A stretch of 34,649 nt of DNA from a virus. Below are positions 13,917 to 20,635 of this stretch, piece after piece (the first letter of the stretch is position 1; every line of letters begins with the position of its first letter). The position numbers and the translations under genes were made by a program. Where the stretch lies: IMG/VR virus record IMGVR_UViG_3300049855_000279, positions 1-34,649 of that record; one strand, 5' to 3'. The notes beneath the pieces were generated by a model that worked only from the letters and a program-made list of their open reading frames with translations, was not told the origin of the DNA and searched no databases.

Positions 13917-14582
13917 TCAGATCAAGCGGATATATCCGCCTTTGATCAATTCAGGACGATAGTATTGGAAGATTCGCCAGGGGTTTTGACGGGTCTTAAG
14001 GCGCAACTGCTCCTTTTCGACATATGCCTGGAATGCCTTCTCGCTGATGGTGTAGACGCCACGTTCCTCGACGGGAGTCTTGGAATACGTTTCGTCTGCC
14101 GCCGCGCACTCCGTGAAGAATGTGAGGCACGTCCGAACTTGAGGAGGCATTTTCTGATCGGCAGGAATTTCGCTCTTGATGAGCTCGTAACTGCGATTCA
14201 GCATCTTCTCCGAGACTTTGCGCGTCCCAGAGGCAGCAGGAGAGGCAAGACGGTTATTAGCGGTCTTGCAGAGCTGCATCCAAACCTTGACCTGCCATTC
14301 GAGGAGATCCGCTTCGTCGGCTTTGGTGTGAGCTTCGCCGCCGAATGCCAGGGAGTGGAGCTTCGTTACTTCCACGGCGTCAGTAGACGCGGTGAATGCT
14401 TTGAAGTTATCGTAAACCTTGGCAGGATTAACGATCGCCACGGTTGCAGCAGGATTGCTGAACAGATAGGTGAGACCGTCATTCCCGATGACAAGAGAAC
14501 GCTCATAATTGAGCTTTTGCTCAGATGTCAGGGTTTGGCTGTATGCTGCTTTCGGATTGACTTTCTTGTTGTTTTTGCTCAT
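13917..14582 (-). CDS. Early protein with putative winged-helix C-terminus
   Basis: Read from MSKNNKKVNP (14,582; leader AAATACCATG) the protein has 221 residues; an ATG at 14,597 (leader GCCATTAACCAATG, almost the same as that of the 16,052 gene) would add five. The N-terminus is basic and the middle is helical. The end, TRQNPWRIFQYYRPELIKGG plus YIRLI, matches that of the 11,970-12,305 protein, so the two share a domain. No enzyme motif is visible. As one of the first larger genes leftward from the central non-coding region it is a candidate early regulator or host-takeover protein; this is inference from place only. Confidence 0.7.
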   Translation of the reverse strand: MSKNNKKVNPKAAYSQTLTSEQKLNYERSLVIGNDGLTYLFSNPAATVAIVNPAKVYDNFKAFTASTDAVEVTKLHSLAFGGEAHTKADEADLLEWQVKVWMQLCKTANNRLASPAASGTRKVSEKMLNRSYELIKSEIPADQKMPPQVRTCLTFFTECAAADETYSKTPVEERGVYTISEKAFQAYVEKEQLRLKTRQNPWRIFQYYRPELIKGGYIRLI

Positions 14583-14628
14583 GGTATTTAATGCCATTGG
14601 TTAATGGCGGTTATGGAGTTATGGTTGA

Positions 14629-14766
14629 CTAACTGGGAGATAATAGATCCGTAGGTGTTGAGTTACTTCGCAAGCGCTTCTCGCACAGCTTTATACCATG
14701 CTTGAAGTTCTTTTCAAGTTGAAGTCGAACTCGTTCCTGTGATTGTATCTGTAGTTTATTTTCCAT
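14629..14766 (-). CDS. Small ORF enclosed by an inverted repeat (45 aa)
   Basis: ATG at 14,766 to TAG at 14,631-14,629 encodes MENKLQIQSQERVRLQLEKN and 25 more residues, a basic amphipathic helix-former. A 22-base inverted repeat has one arm upstream of the ATG and the other across the last codons and stop, so the transcript could fold end to end and hide the start region. The composition is protein-like but no family is recognised. Confidence 0.45.
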   Translation of the reverse strand: MENKLQIQSQERVRLQLEKNFKHGIKLCEKRLRSNSTPTDLLSPS

Positions 14767-14796
14767 AAAGTGAACTACGGATCTATTAACTCCCGG
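14633..14796. repeat. Imperfect inverted repeat around the 14,629-14,766 ORF
   Basis: Arm one is 14,633-14,654 and arm two 14,775-14,796. Fourteen contiguous base pairs (CTACGGATCTATTA in arm two) are followed by one mismatch, five pairs (CTCCC), one wobble and a final pair. The loop is 120 bases and holds nearly the whole small ORF. Confidence 0.8.
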
Positions 14797-14808
14797 CTAA
14801 TCTTCCAA

Positions 14809-14919
14809 TTACCAGAGTCCTGAAAGCTGAACTGTAAAAGAACCAGATCTAATATCACGCGGATACTTATTGCATAGACGCGTTACTTTAAGAACTGAGT
14901 TGCGAGGAGAATGATTCAT
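14809..14919 (-). CDS. Possible first early ORF (36 aa)
   Basis: ATG at 14,919 to TAA at 14,811-14,809 encodes MNHSPRNSVLKVTRLCNKYP and 16 more residues. An AGCAAGAAGATCTT leader and an AT-rich stretch with TATAGT (minus strand, near 14,955) lie upstream, so it would be the first gene of the leftward operon. It is short and basic, and not recognised. Confidence 0.35.
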   Translation of the reverse strand: MNHSPRNSVLKVTRLCNKYPRDIRSGSFTVQLSGLW

Positions 14920-15095
14920 AAGATCTTCTTGCTCTCAACTTTCCAAACTCTACTATATTTATGGAAAAAGTAAATAAAAATCTTTTTGGTATGTGCAGAA
15001 TTTTTGTAAACAGTTGATCGCAAGTGAGTTACAAACGCATTTATTTTTTGTATCTAGTTTTTGGATACACGGAAATTAGATGGAAATTCAAAAAG

Positions 15096-15144
15096 TATAT
15101 TACTGCATGATCATATAATTATGTAGTAATATTACAGTAATATA
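15096..15144. repeat. AT-rich inverted repeat and palindrome
   Basis: TATATTACTG (15,096-15,105) and CAGTAATATA (15,135-15,144) form a 10-bp inverted repeat. The palindrome GTAATATTAC lies at 15,126-15,135. The surrounding 14,950-15,240 is very AT-rich and has no convincing gene. It fits an easily melted origin or a regulatory region. Confidence 0.55.
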
Positions 15145-15161
15145 AGACACGCATCATTACA

Positions 15162-15215
15162 TATTGATATGATGATATGTGCTGAGGTATCAATGCTTAT
15201 TGATATGATGATATG
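15162..15215. repeat. Iteron-like 18-bp direct repeats, 36-bp spacing
   Basis: TATTGATATGATGATATG occurs at 15,162-15,179 and again at 15,198-15,215, exactly 36 bases apart. Each copy holds GATATGAT-GATATG, and each is followed by GCT and a G-rich step to ATCAA (GGTATCAA, GTGATATATCAA), the inverse of the TTGAT in the unit. Spaced repeats of this type next to AT-rich DNA are typical of initiator- or repressor-binding sites. Confidence 0.6.
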
Positions 15216-15247
15216 AGCTTGGTGATATATCAACGTATCCGTATATA

Positions 15248-15545
15248 ATGGAGGATGATGCTTGGATTACTTTCCAAAGTCCTTTCACATTGAACCATCC
15301 ACCAAGAAACATTTCAGCGTTGAACCAATATCCAAGATTCTTGGTAATCGATACTGAGATTCGATCTCAAGAACCTCGATACTGAGTCTCGATCTCAAGA
15401 ACCTTGGTTCTTTGACCTGGGCCCCAGAGGGGAAAACCTTGATGCAAAGTGTAGAGCACCTCGTCAGCCGACCTCTCGGAGATTTCCATGGAGCTCACGG
15501 ATAGGCCTTTCACACGGCTGCCACATTTCCAAGCAACTGGCATAA
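15248..15545 (+). pseudogene. Possible small ORF broken by a 28-bp tandem duplication
   Basis: The frame from ATG 15,248 (MEDDAWITFQSPFTLNHP) ends at 15,385 inside the second copy of a 28-bp repeat. If one repeat copy is removed the frame runs on to a TAA at 15,543-15,545, about 88 codons in all, and both copies read DTE-x-RSQEP in their respective frames. A TATAAT box (15,244-15,249) overlaps the ATG, so a leaderless or later start would be needed. The second half is Arg/Ser-rich and less protein-like. The opposite strand has open frames here too (15,190-15,312 and 15,367-15,489, 40 codons each), so coding is uncertain. Confidence 0.25.
15348..15403. repeat. Tandem 28-bp duplication
   Basis: Two 28-base units, 15,348-15,375 and 15,376-15,403, both start TCGATACTGAG and end TCGATCTCAAGAACC; only two bases differ. 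The first contains the dyad GAGAT-TCG-ATCTC. Neighbouring dyads are CCAAG-ATT-CTTGG (about 15,332-15,344), AAGAACC-TT-GGTTCTT (about 15,397-15,412) and CTGGG-C-CCCAG (about 15,417-15,427). The density of dyads suggests protein-binding or RNA-folding sites. Confidence 0.75.
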
Positions 15546-15995
15546 ATTATCGTGAATCGACCTCCATACATCAAGCACACTCATCCGCCTAGGTAAGGTC
15601 CAGGGATTGACTTTCGTTATTAAGGAGGTAAATATCTCAGTGTATATTAGATCTGATGCTGAATTACGATTTATTATTGGATGTATTGGATTGATTTTCT
15701 TTAGTTAATATGAGATTTATCAGTCTGTCTTAAAGATCTCTGCTGTTATTGGCAATATTAGATCTAGAGTTTTAAAACCATTGCATAATTATACACAAAA
15801 CAAAAAAGGAAATAATTTGATAATAATCATAATAATTCTAATAGCTCATATACACTATAGACAAATTTGTATTAAGAAGTTATTGACATATTACCAAGTT
15901 AATATACTTAAGTGCATGATCTACGACAAACATAAACCCCTGTCTCCCTCTGATATAAGATCCACACAGGAAAGTGAAAAATGTGCAAAAACACA
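15546..15995. other. AT-rich non-coding stretch before the late genes
   Basis: No convincing gene. A full Shine-Dalgarno AAGGAGGT at 15,622-15,629 precedes a GTG at 15,640 that opens only 22 codons with a hydrophobic end. TTATTG (15,880-15,885) and TATACT (15,903-15,908), 17 bases apart, could be a rightward promoter; a TTGACA lies inside. The 75-codon frame at 15,781 starts with TTG and is low-complexity. Confidence 0.5.
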
Positions 15996-16023
15996 GTTTA
16001 CTTACTAATAATTACGCTATACT
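15996..16023 (+). promoter_or_regulatory. Putative promoter of the structural gene block
   Basis: GTTTAC (15,996-16,001) is followed after 16 bases by TATACT (16,018-16,023), about 28 bases before the first structural-arm ATG at 16,052. The -10 lies in GCTATACTAT, which also occurs ahead of the 12,305 gene on the other strand. The leader downstream ends CGCCAATAACCAATG. Confidence 0.45.
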
Positions 16024-16051
16024 ATCTTCTTATATCTAACGCCAATAACCA

Positions 16052-16324
16052 ATGAAACAATTCAGCAGACAATTCAGAGAGTGCGAGGCAGCTGGACTAG
16101 TGCTTCAAGCACCGCTAACTAACCTCCCCGAGCCAGTAACCATCCACTCTTTCTATACGCGTAACCCAATCACAGGTATGCGAGGCGATTATGTTGTGTG
16201 CAATCACCTTGAAACACAGGCGGTTGTTAAAGCCGCTACAATCAATATGTGCGGAACATTCAAAGACTCTGGACCGTGCGGTCCATGCAACATGCATTGT
16301 GTGAAACACAGACGCTCACTCTAA
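16052..16324 (+). CDS. Hypothetical Cys-rich small protein
   Basis: A 90-residue protein, first of the rightward block. Six Cys (C11, C50, C67, C76, C79, C83) with H52 and H86 form a C-x-H ... C ... C-x2-C-x3-C-x2-H pattern that could bind zinc. No family is recognised. The leader ACGCCAATAACCAATG is the clearest example of the CA-rich leader in this genome. The stop shares bases with the next ATG (TAATG), so it is coupled to the terminase pair and may regulate late transcription or packaging; that is a guess. Confidence 0.6.
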   Translation: MKQFSRQFRECEAAGLVLQAPLTNLPEPVTIHSFYTRNPITGMRGDYVVCNHLETQAVVKAATINMCGTFKDSGPCGPCNMHCVKHRRSL

Positions 16325-16824
16325 TGGGACGCATAACTAACTATAAGATCAAGCGCCTGCCTTTTGGATCAGGTGCAGTTCCAGGCCCGGTGGTAAACAA
16401 CCCCGGCACAGAGGCGACGCAGATGCCTCCCTCATGCGTGGTGCCCAAGGATATTATGTTGCCGCCAGGGCAGCGCATAGCGACCACGATGGAGATTCGC
16501 TCTCAGATAGCAGATATCATGAATCGTAGGGATTACCATCCAATCAGGGAGCTGGTAGAGATGGTGCAGGCCACACGACAGATGAGAGACGAAACCGGCA
16601 AACCCCTGGTTGACGAGAATGGGCGACCGAGGATGGAGCACGTGTATGACGCAGAGTTTAGAAAAGCGATCCACGCAGAGTTGGCTCCTTACATTGCTCC
16701 TAAGTTGAAGGCTGTCGATATGCAGATTGGCCAGCAAGGGGAGATCAGTATTCAAATCGTGCGGTTTAGCGACACGCGAAAGAATGACCCGAAACAGGTT
16801 AACGATAGAGTTGTTGACGTCTAA
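16324..16824 (+). CDS. Putative terminase small subunit
   Basis: The ATG at 16,324 (MGRITNYKIKRLPFG, 166 residues) is chosen because it forms TAATG with the previous stop; longer in-frame starts would overlap the previous gene. After a Pro/Gly-rich N-terminus, residues 55-140 are helical, with YHPIRELVEMVQATRQM and ELAPYIAPKLKAVDMQIG. The run LAPYxxPKLKAVD(M/E)xG is typical of small terminase subunits, which bind the packaging site and regulate the large subunit. It lies directly before the large terminase gene (TAATG overlap). Assignment rests on this block and on position. Confidence 0.7.
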   Translation: MGRITNYKIKRLPFGSGAVPGPVVNNPGTEATQMPPSCVVPKDIMLPPGQRIATTMEIRSQIADIMNRRDYHPIRELVEMVQATRQMRDETGKPLVDENGRPRMEHVYDAEFRKAIHAELAPYIAPKLKAVDMQIGQQGEISIQIVRFSDTRKNDPKQVNDRVVDV

Positions 16825-18152
16825 TGCCATCCATTCAAATACCTTTTCAGTGGGAGCCGAGAAATTACCAAGAGTCGCTGTGGGATTATCTGGAGAACGG
16901 TGGGAAGCGAGCTGTTGCAGTATGGCACCGTCGCGCAGGTAAGGATCTGTTTGGTATCAACTGGTGCGCAACCGCCATGGTCCAACGTCCTGGACTATAT
17001 TGGCACCTATTCCCCACATATAACCAAGGAAGGAAGATTGCTTGGGATGGGTTCACAAAGACAGGACGACCGTTTCTAGATCATTTCCCGCCAGACATTG
17101 TGGAAAGTAAGAATGGCACAGATATGCGAGTGACGTTAAAGACAGGCGGGATTTACCAAGTGGTTGGCACCGAGGATCCAGATCGATTAGTAGGTGCCAA
17201 TCCAGTAGGGTGCATTTTCTCAGAGTATTCGTTACAAGATCCTAGGGCGTGGGACATCATTCGCCCTATCTTGGCAGAGAATGACGGATGGGCAATCTTT
17301 ATTTATACAGCACGTGGCAAGAACCATGGCTACCATCTCATGACGATGGCAAAAAAGAATCCTAAGTGGTTTTGCGAGATTCTTACTGCTGGGTCAGGGG
17401 AGCATGATACTAAGCGCCGTGATGGCACTCCAGTTATTAGTGATCAGGTTATTCAAGATGAGCGGGACGCTGGAATGCCAGAGGAATTGATTGCCCAAGA
17501 ATTTAAATGTAGCTTCGAGGCGCCGGTTGTTGGTGCGTATTACGCTAAGCAGATGGCGGATATGTTGAGCGGGGGACGAATTTGCAACGTTCCTTACGAT
17601 CCAAAACTCCCCGTTCATACTGCCTGGGACTTGGGTGTTGGCGATTCTACCACGATTATCTTCTACCAGGAGTATGGTTTTGAGAAGCGTATCATCGACT
17701 ACTATGAACAGTCTGGAGAAGGATTGCCTCACTACGCGAAATACCTTGAAAAGCAACCATACGCATATGGACAACACAACGCCCCCTGGGATATCGCTGT
17801 TAGGGAATTAGGGACAGGAAAGACGCGACTTGAAACAGCAAGAGCCCTTGGCATTAAGTTTAATGTTGGCAAGCAGTTGTCTATTGACGATGGTATCGAA
17901 GGGGTTCGTAATATGCTCCCTACGTGCTGGATCGATCAGACGAAGTGCGAACGGTTGATTGAAGCTTTGCGTCAATACAGAAAGGAGTGGGATGAGAAGA
18001 ATAAGTGCTATAAGGATAAACCGCTCCATGATTGGACGTCTCATGGCGCAGACGCTGCGCGAACTATGGCATGGACTATGAAGAAACGTAAGAAAGATAG
18101 TAAACCACCGCAAGATAAAGCAGATAATAGTTACGATATCCATGGATCTTGA
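16824..18152 (+). CDS. terL: Terminase large subunit
   Basis: The 442-residue packaging motor has Walker A-like WHRRAGKD (34-41), Walker B GCIFSEYS with catalytic Glu134, and a coupling segment around FIYTARGKNHG (159-169). The RNase H-like nuclease domain has D269 in AWDLGVGDST and D410 in HDWTSHGADAAR. It cuts concatemeric DNA and pumps it into the prohead with ATP. Length is short for a TerL but all motifs are present. It overlaps the small subunit by TAATG and the next gene by 11 bases. Confidence 0.95.
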   Translation: MPSIQIPFQWEPRNYQESLWDYLENGGKRAVAVWHRRAGKDLFGINWCATAMVQRPGLYWHLFPTYNQGRKIAWDGFTKTGRPFLDHFPPDIVESKNGTDMRVTLKTGGIYQVVGTEDPDRLVGANPVGCIFSEYSLQDPRAWDIIRPILAENDGWAIFIYTARGKNHGYHLMTMAKKNPKWFCEILTAGSGEHDTKRRDGTPVISDQVIQDERDAGMPEELIAQEFKCSFEAPVVGAYYAKQMADMLSGGRICNVPYDPKLPVHTAWDLGVGDSTTIIFYQEYGFEKRIIDYYEQSGEGLPHYAKYLEKQPYAYGQHNAPWDIAVRELGTGKTRLETARALGIKFNVGKQLSIDDGIEGVRNMLPTCWIDQTKCERLIEALRQYRKEWDEKNKCYKDKPLHDWTSHGADAARTMAWTMKKRKKDSKPPQDKADNSYDIHGS

Positions 18153-18504
18153 TGCAATCAGCAAGATGTATGCTTCTCAGCGCGCCAGACCAGGTGGGCG
18201 CGCAAATATCAGATCTTTCCCGGAAGATTTGTATTTACATCTCATATATGGGTATGCTATAGTTACGCCGACCTCGATTCTGCTTGGTCGCCCAATTTAC
18301 CATCTTGCTCCATATGCTCATATCATCGACCCAAGCCATGTATTTACAAACCCCGATTGTTGGTTTGTATGGTTGGCTGTCGGTGCTACTCCTATGGAAT
18401 TCATTTCCGCTACTCCATATCCACTACCTTACGTAGCGTGGGAGCGTCACAATCATTTTAGATTTTATGAATTTGCGAAACTTCAAGCACGAATTTCATT
18501 TTAA
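18142..18504 (+). CDS. Conserved-type hypothetical protein after terminase
   Basis: A 120-residue protein with an aromatic-rich sequence: MYASQRARPGGRANIRSF at residues 9-26, DLYLHLIYGYAI, NPDCWFVWLAVG (70-81) and YPLPYVAWERHNH. Proteins of this look occur beside terminase genes in many podoviruses, from memory, with no known function; Trp/Tyr richness and a PYVAWER block suggest a compact GNAT-like or virion-associated fold, but I cannot tell. It begins within the terminase gene and ends inside the next gene. Confidence 0.75.
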   Translation: MDLDAISKMYASQRARPGGRANIRSFPEDLYLHLIYGYAIVTPTSILLGRPIYHLAPYAHIIDPSHVFTNPDCWFVWLAVGATPMEFISATPYPLPYVAWERHNHFRFYEFAKLQARISF

Positions 18505-18730
18505 GGGAGGTGGCGGCACGCCTACAGTTATCCAGCAAGTTGCTCCCACTGCTCCCACTGCTCCCACTCCAGCTCCTCCAACTAAGGGAGATGCTGCGCA
18601 CAATATCTCTCCTTACGGTCTTGCGCGGGCTAAGCGCCAAGGTCGTTCAGGTAGTATCCTTGCTCCGCGAGGAACTCTCGAAGATCAGATCACCTCACTT
18701 CTTGGTATTTCAGGTAAACTAGGTGGTTAA
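18467..18730 (+). CDS. Small Gly/Pro-rich virion-type protein
   Basis: 87 residues: a short N-terminus, a Gly4 turn, a low-complexity Ala/Pro/Thr linker (residues 25-40) and a basic stretch LARAKRQGRSGSILAPRG. Small proteins with a GGG start, Pro-rich middle and an R-x-GR-x-S-x-I-L block lie just before portal genes in many podoviruses and are taken to be structural, function unknown. It overlaps the preceding gene by 38 bases and ends one base before the portal start codon. Confidence 0.65.
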   Translation: MNLRNFKHEFHFKGGGGTPTVIQQVAPTAPTAPTPAPPTKGDAAHNISPYGLARAKRQGRSGSILAPRGTLEDQITSLLGISGKLGG

Positions 18731-18731
18731 T

Positions 18732-20351
18732 ATGCAAAATCCTAAATCAGCTGCTATTTTATCGCGATATAATAAGCTTAAGTCGTCACGGTATAATTGG
18801 GACAGCCACTGGCAAGAACTTCGTGAGTTAGTTCGCGTTAATGCTAATTCATTTGGAGCATCGGATACCAATGGCGATCGTCGCACAGAAAAGATTTTTG
18901 ACGGCACAGCGCCTTGGGCTTTAGAGCAGCTTGCTGCTGCATTATCGAGTTCACTCACTTCACCTACAGATCGGTGGATCAACATCGGGTTGTTCGGTAT
19001 TGATGATGGTCGTTCTGGTTTGGATGATGAGCAGTTGGCGTGGCTTGAGCTTGTTACAGATCTTTTGTATCATGAATATTCTAATCCAGATGTTAATCTG
19101 TATCCAAATCTCAACGAGAACTACTTAGATCTAGGCGGACTAGGAACTACTGTGCTTTATCAGGATTATAACTGGGAGGAGAAGCATGTCTTCTTCAAGA
19201 GCTTCCCACTTGCTGATTGCTATATCGCTGAGAATGCTCGCGGGCGCATTGATACTCTTTACCGTAACACTAGGATGACCGTGCGGCAGATCAAGCAAGA
19301 CTTCATTAAGCGAGATGATCGCATCCCCGCAAAGATTGCTGCAGAGCTTGATGAGGAAAAGACTTATACCGTTATACATGGGGTATACCCACGCACAGAT
19401 CGCACGCCGGGGTTTGCGCCTAAAAATAAAGCTTTTGCATCTTGCTGGGTGGTGGAAGAACTCAAAGATGAGCCACCTCTTCGCGAGAGTGGGTTTGACG
19501 AGTTTCCATACCACGTTCCACGCTGGACGAAGCTCTCAGGTGAGGTATATGGGCGCGCACCCGCAATGACCTGTCTGCCTGACATTAAGATGATCAACAC
19601 GATGTCACGCATCGTGATTGTCGCAGGGCAGAAACTTATTGATCCTCCATTGATCGTTCCTGATGACGGCTTCATACTGCCAATCAAGACCTCACCTGGG
19701 TCGCTCATTTTCAAGACCGCTGGTCAAGAGGATACCATCCAACCGCTTACCACTAATGGCCGTGTGGACATTGGACTGGAGCTAATGAACCAACGTCGTG
19801 AACAAATTATCAAAGCATTCTACGTTGATATGATCATTCGTCAAAAGAAGAATGAGCGCCAGACTTTAGGGGAGATCCAAGACGATCGCCAAGAGATGCT
19901 TCGCCAAATGGCTCCGATGCTTGGGCGCACACAGGTTGAATTGCTTAATCCAATGGTTATTCGCACATACAACCTTATGAATGCCGCGGGCCGTATTCCA
20001 CCAGCGCCTGACAGTCTTACAGGTGAGCGCTTACGCGTATTCTATGTGAGTCCTGCAGCTAAGGCACAGTATGGTGGTAAAGCTACACAGGTCGCTCAAT
20101 TCATGAACGACATCAATTTATATGCTAACGCGCACCCCGAGATTCTCGATATTATCGACACAGACGTCCTCGCTACAGAACTTGCGAAGTGGCGTGACAT
20201 TAGTCGCCGTGTTGTTCGGTCGCCAGATGTGGTGGCAAAGATCCGAGATGATCGCCAGCGCGCCGCTCAATCACAACAAGCCGCAGCAACCGGCAAAGAC
20301 CTCGGCACGGCAGCTAAGAACTTCGCACAAGCTCAACAAGCATTACAATGA
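18732..20351 (+). CDS. Portal protein (head-tail connector)
   Basis: The ATG at 18,732 (MQNPKSAAIL, 539 residues) is preferred to the GTG at 18,723 because AGGTGG lies five bases upstream. The sequence follows T7 gp8-type connectors: SRYNWDSHWQELRELV near the N-terminus, then DGTAPWALEQLAAALSSSLT, SPTDRWINIGL, a long middle with the wing and crown, and a Gln/Ala-rich C-terminal tail. Twelve copies form the ring through which DNA enters and leaves the head. It overlaps the next gene by ATGA. Confidence 0.93.
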   Translation: MQNPKSAAILSRYNKLKSSRYNWDSHWQELRELVRVNANSFGASDTNGDRRTEKIFDGTAPWALEQLAAALSSSLTSPTDRWINIGLFGIDDGRSGLDDEQLAWLELVTDLLYHEYSNPDVNLYPNLNENYLDLGGLGTTVLYQDYNWEEKHVFFKSFPLADCYIAENARGRIDTLYRNTRMTVRQIKQDFIKRDDRIPAKIAAELDEEKTYTVIHGVYPRTDRTPGFAPKNKAFASCWVVEELKDEPPLRESGFDEFPYHVPRWTKLSGEVYGRAPAMTCLPDIKMINTMSRIVIVAGQKLIDPPLIVPDDGFILPIKTSPGSLIFKTAGQEDTIQPLTTNGRVDIGLELMNQRREQIIKAFYVDMIIRQKKNERQTLGEIQDDRQEMLRQMAPMLGRTQVELLNPMVIRTYNLMNAAGRIPPAPDSLTGERLRVFYVSPAAKAQYGGKATQVAQFMNDINLYANAHPEILDIIDTDVLATELAKWRDISRRVVRSPDVVAKIRDDRQRAAQSQQAAATGKDLGTAAKNFAQAQQALQ

Positions 20352-20635
20352 TTGGAATTCGAAATAAAGCTTCAGCTATTTTAGAGGTTCTTGGGGATCG
20401 TATACATCGCCAGGAAAACTATGTAGCTACTTTTACTTCTCCTCAAGGTCAGAAGGTTCTACAGCATCTATGCAAGGTAGGTCACGTAACTACATCTACT
20501 ATGGTCCCGGGTGACACACATCTTACTTCATATAACGAAGGTAAGCGTGACTTAGTTCTAGCAATTTTACGGCAGGTGCACAAGGACCCATCTGCTTTAA
20601 TCAAACAAATAGAGGAAGCCAGCAACCATGAATAA
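20348..20635 (+). CDS. Bbp19-like small protein
   Basis: 95 residues with the core TFTSPQGQKVLQHLCKVGHV followed by a short loop and YNEGKRDLVLAILRQV. This F-x-S-x-x-G-Q-x-VL ... EGxRxxVLxIL pattern is that of the Bbp19-type family found between portal and scaffold genes in podoviruses; its role is not known to me. It overlaps portal by four bases and scaffold by eight. Confidence 0.75.
   Translation: MIGIRNKASAILEVLGDRIHRQENYVATFTSPQGQKVLQHLCKVGHVTTSTMVPGDTHLTSYNEGKRDLVLAILRQVHKDPSALIKQIEEASNHE

Noticed and set aside
13965-14591. 208-codon plus-strand frame
   Set aside because: It is the mirror of the minus-strand 13,917-14,582 gene, which has a better leader and shares a domain with another gene.
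15348-15403. 28-bp units as a CRISPR array
   Set aside because: There are only two units and no spacer between them.
15843-15865. ACACTATAGACA near 15,852, another T7-promoter-like core
   Set aside because: The upstream specificity part does not align and AT-rich DNA makes such matches frequent.
15781-16008. 75-codon plus-strand frame with an Ile-rich stretch
   Set aside because: It starts with TTG, lacks a ribosome site, and its sequence follows directly from AT-rich low-complexity DNA.
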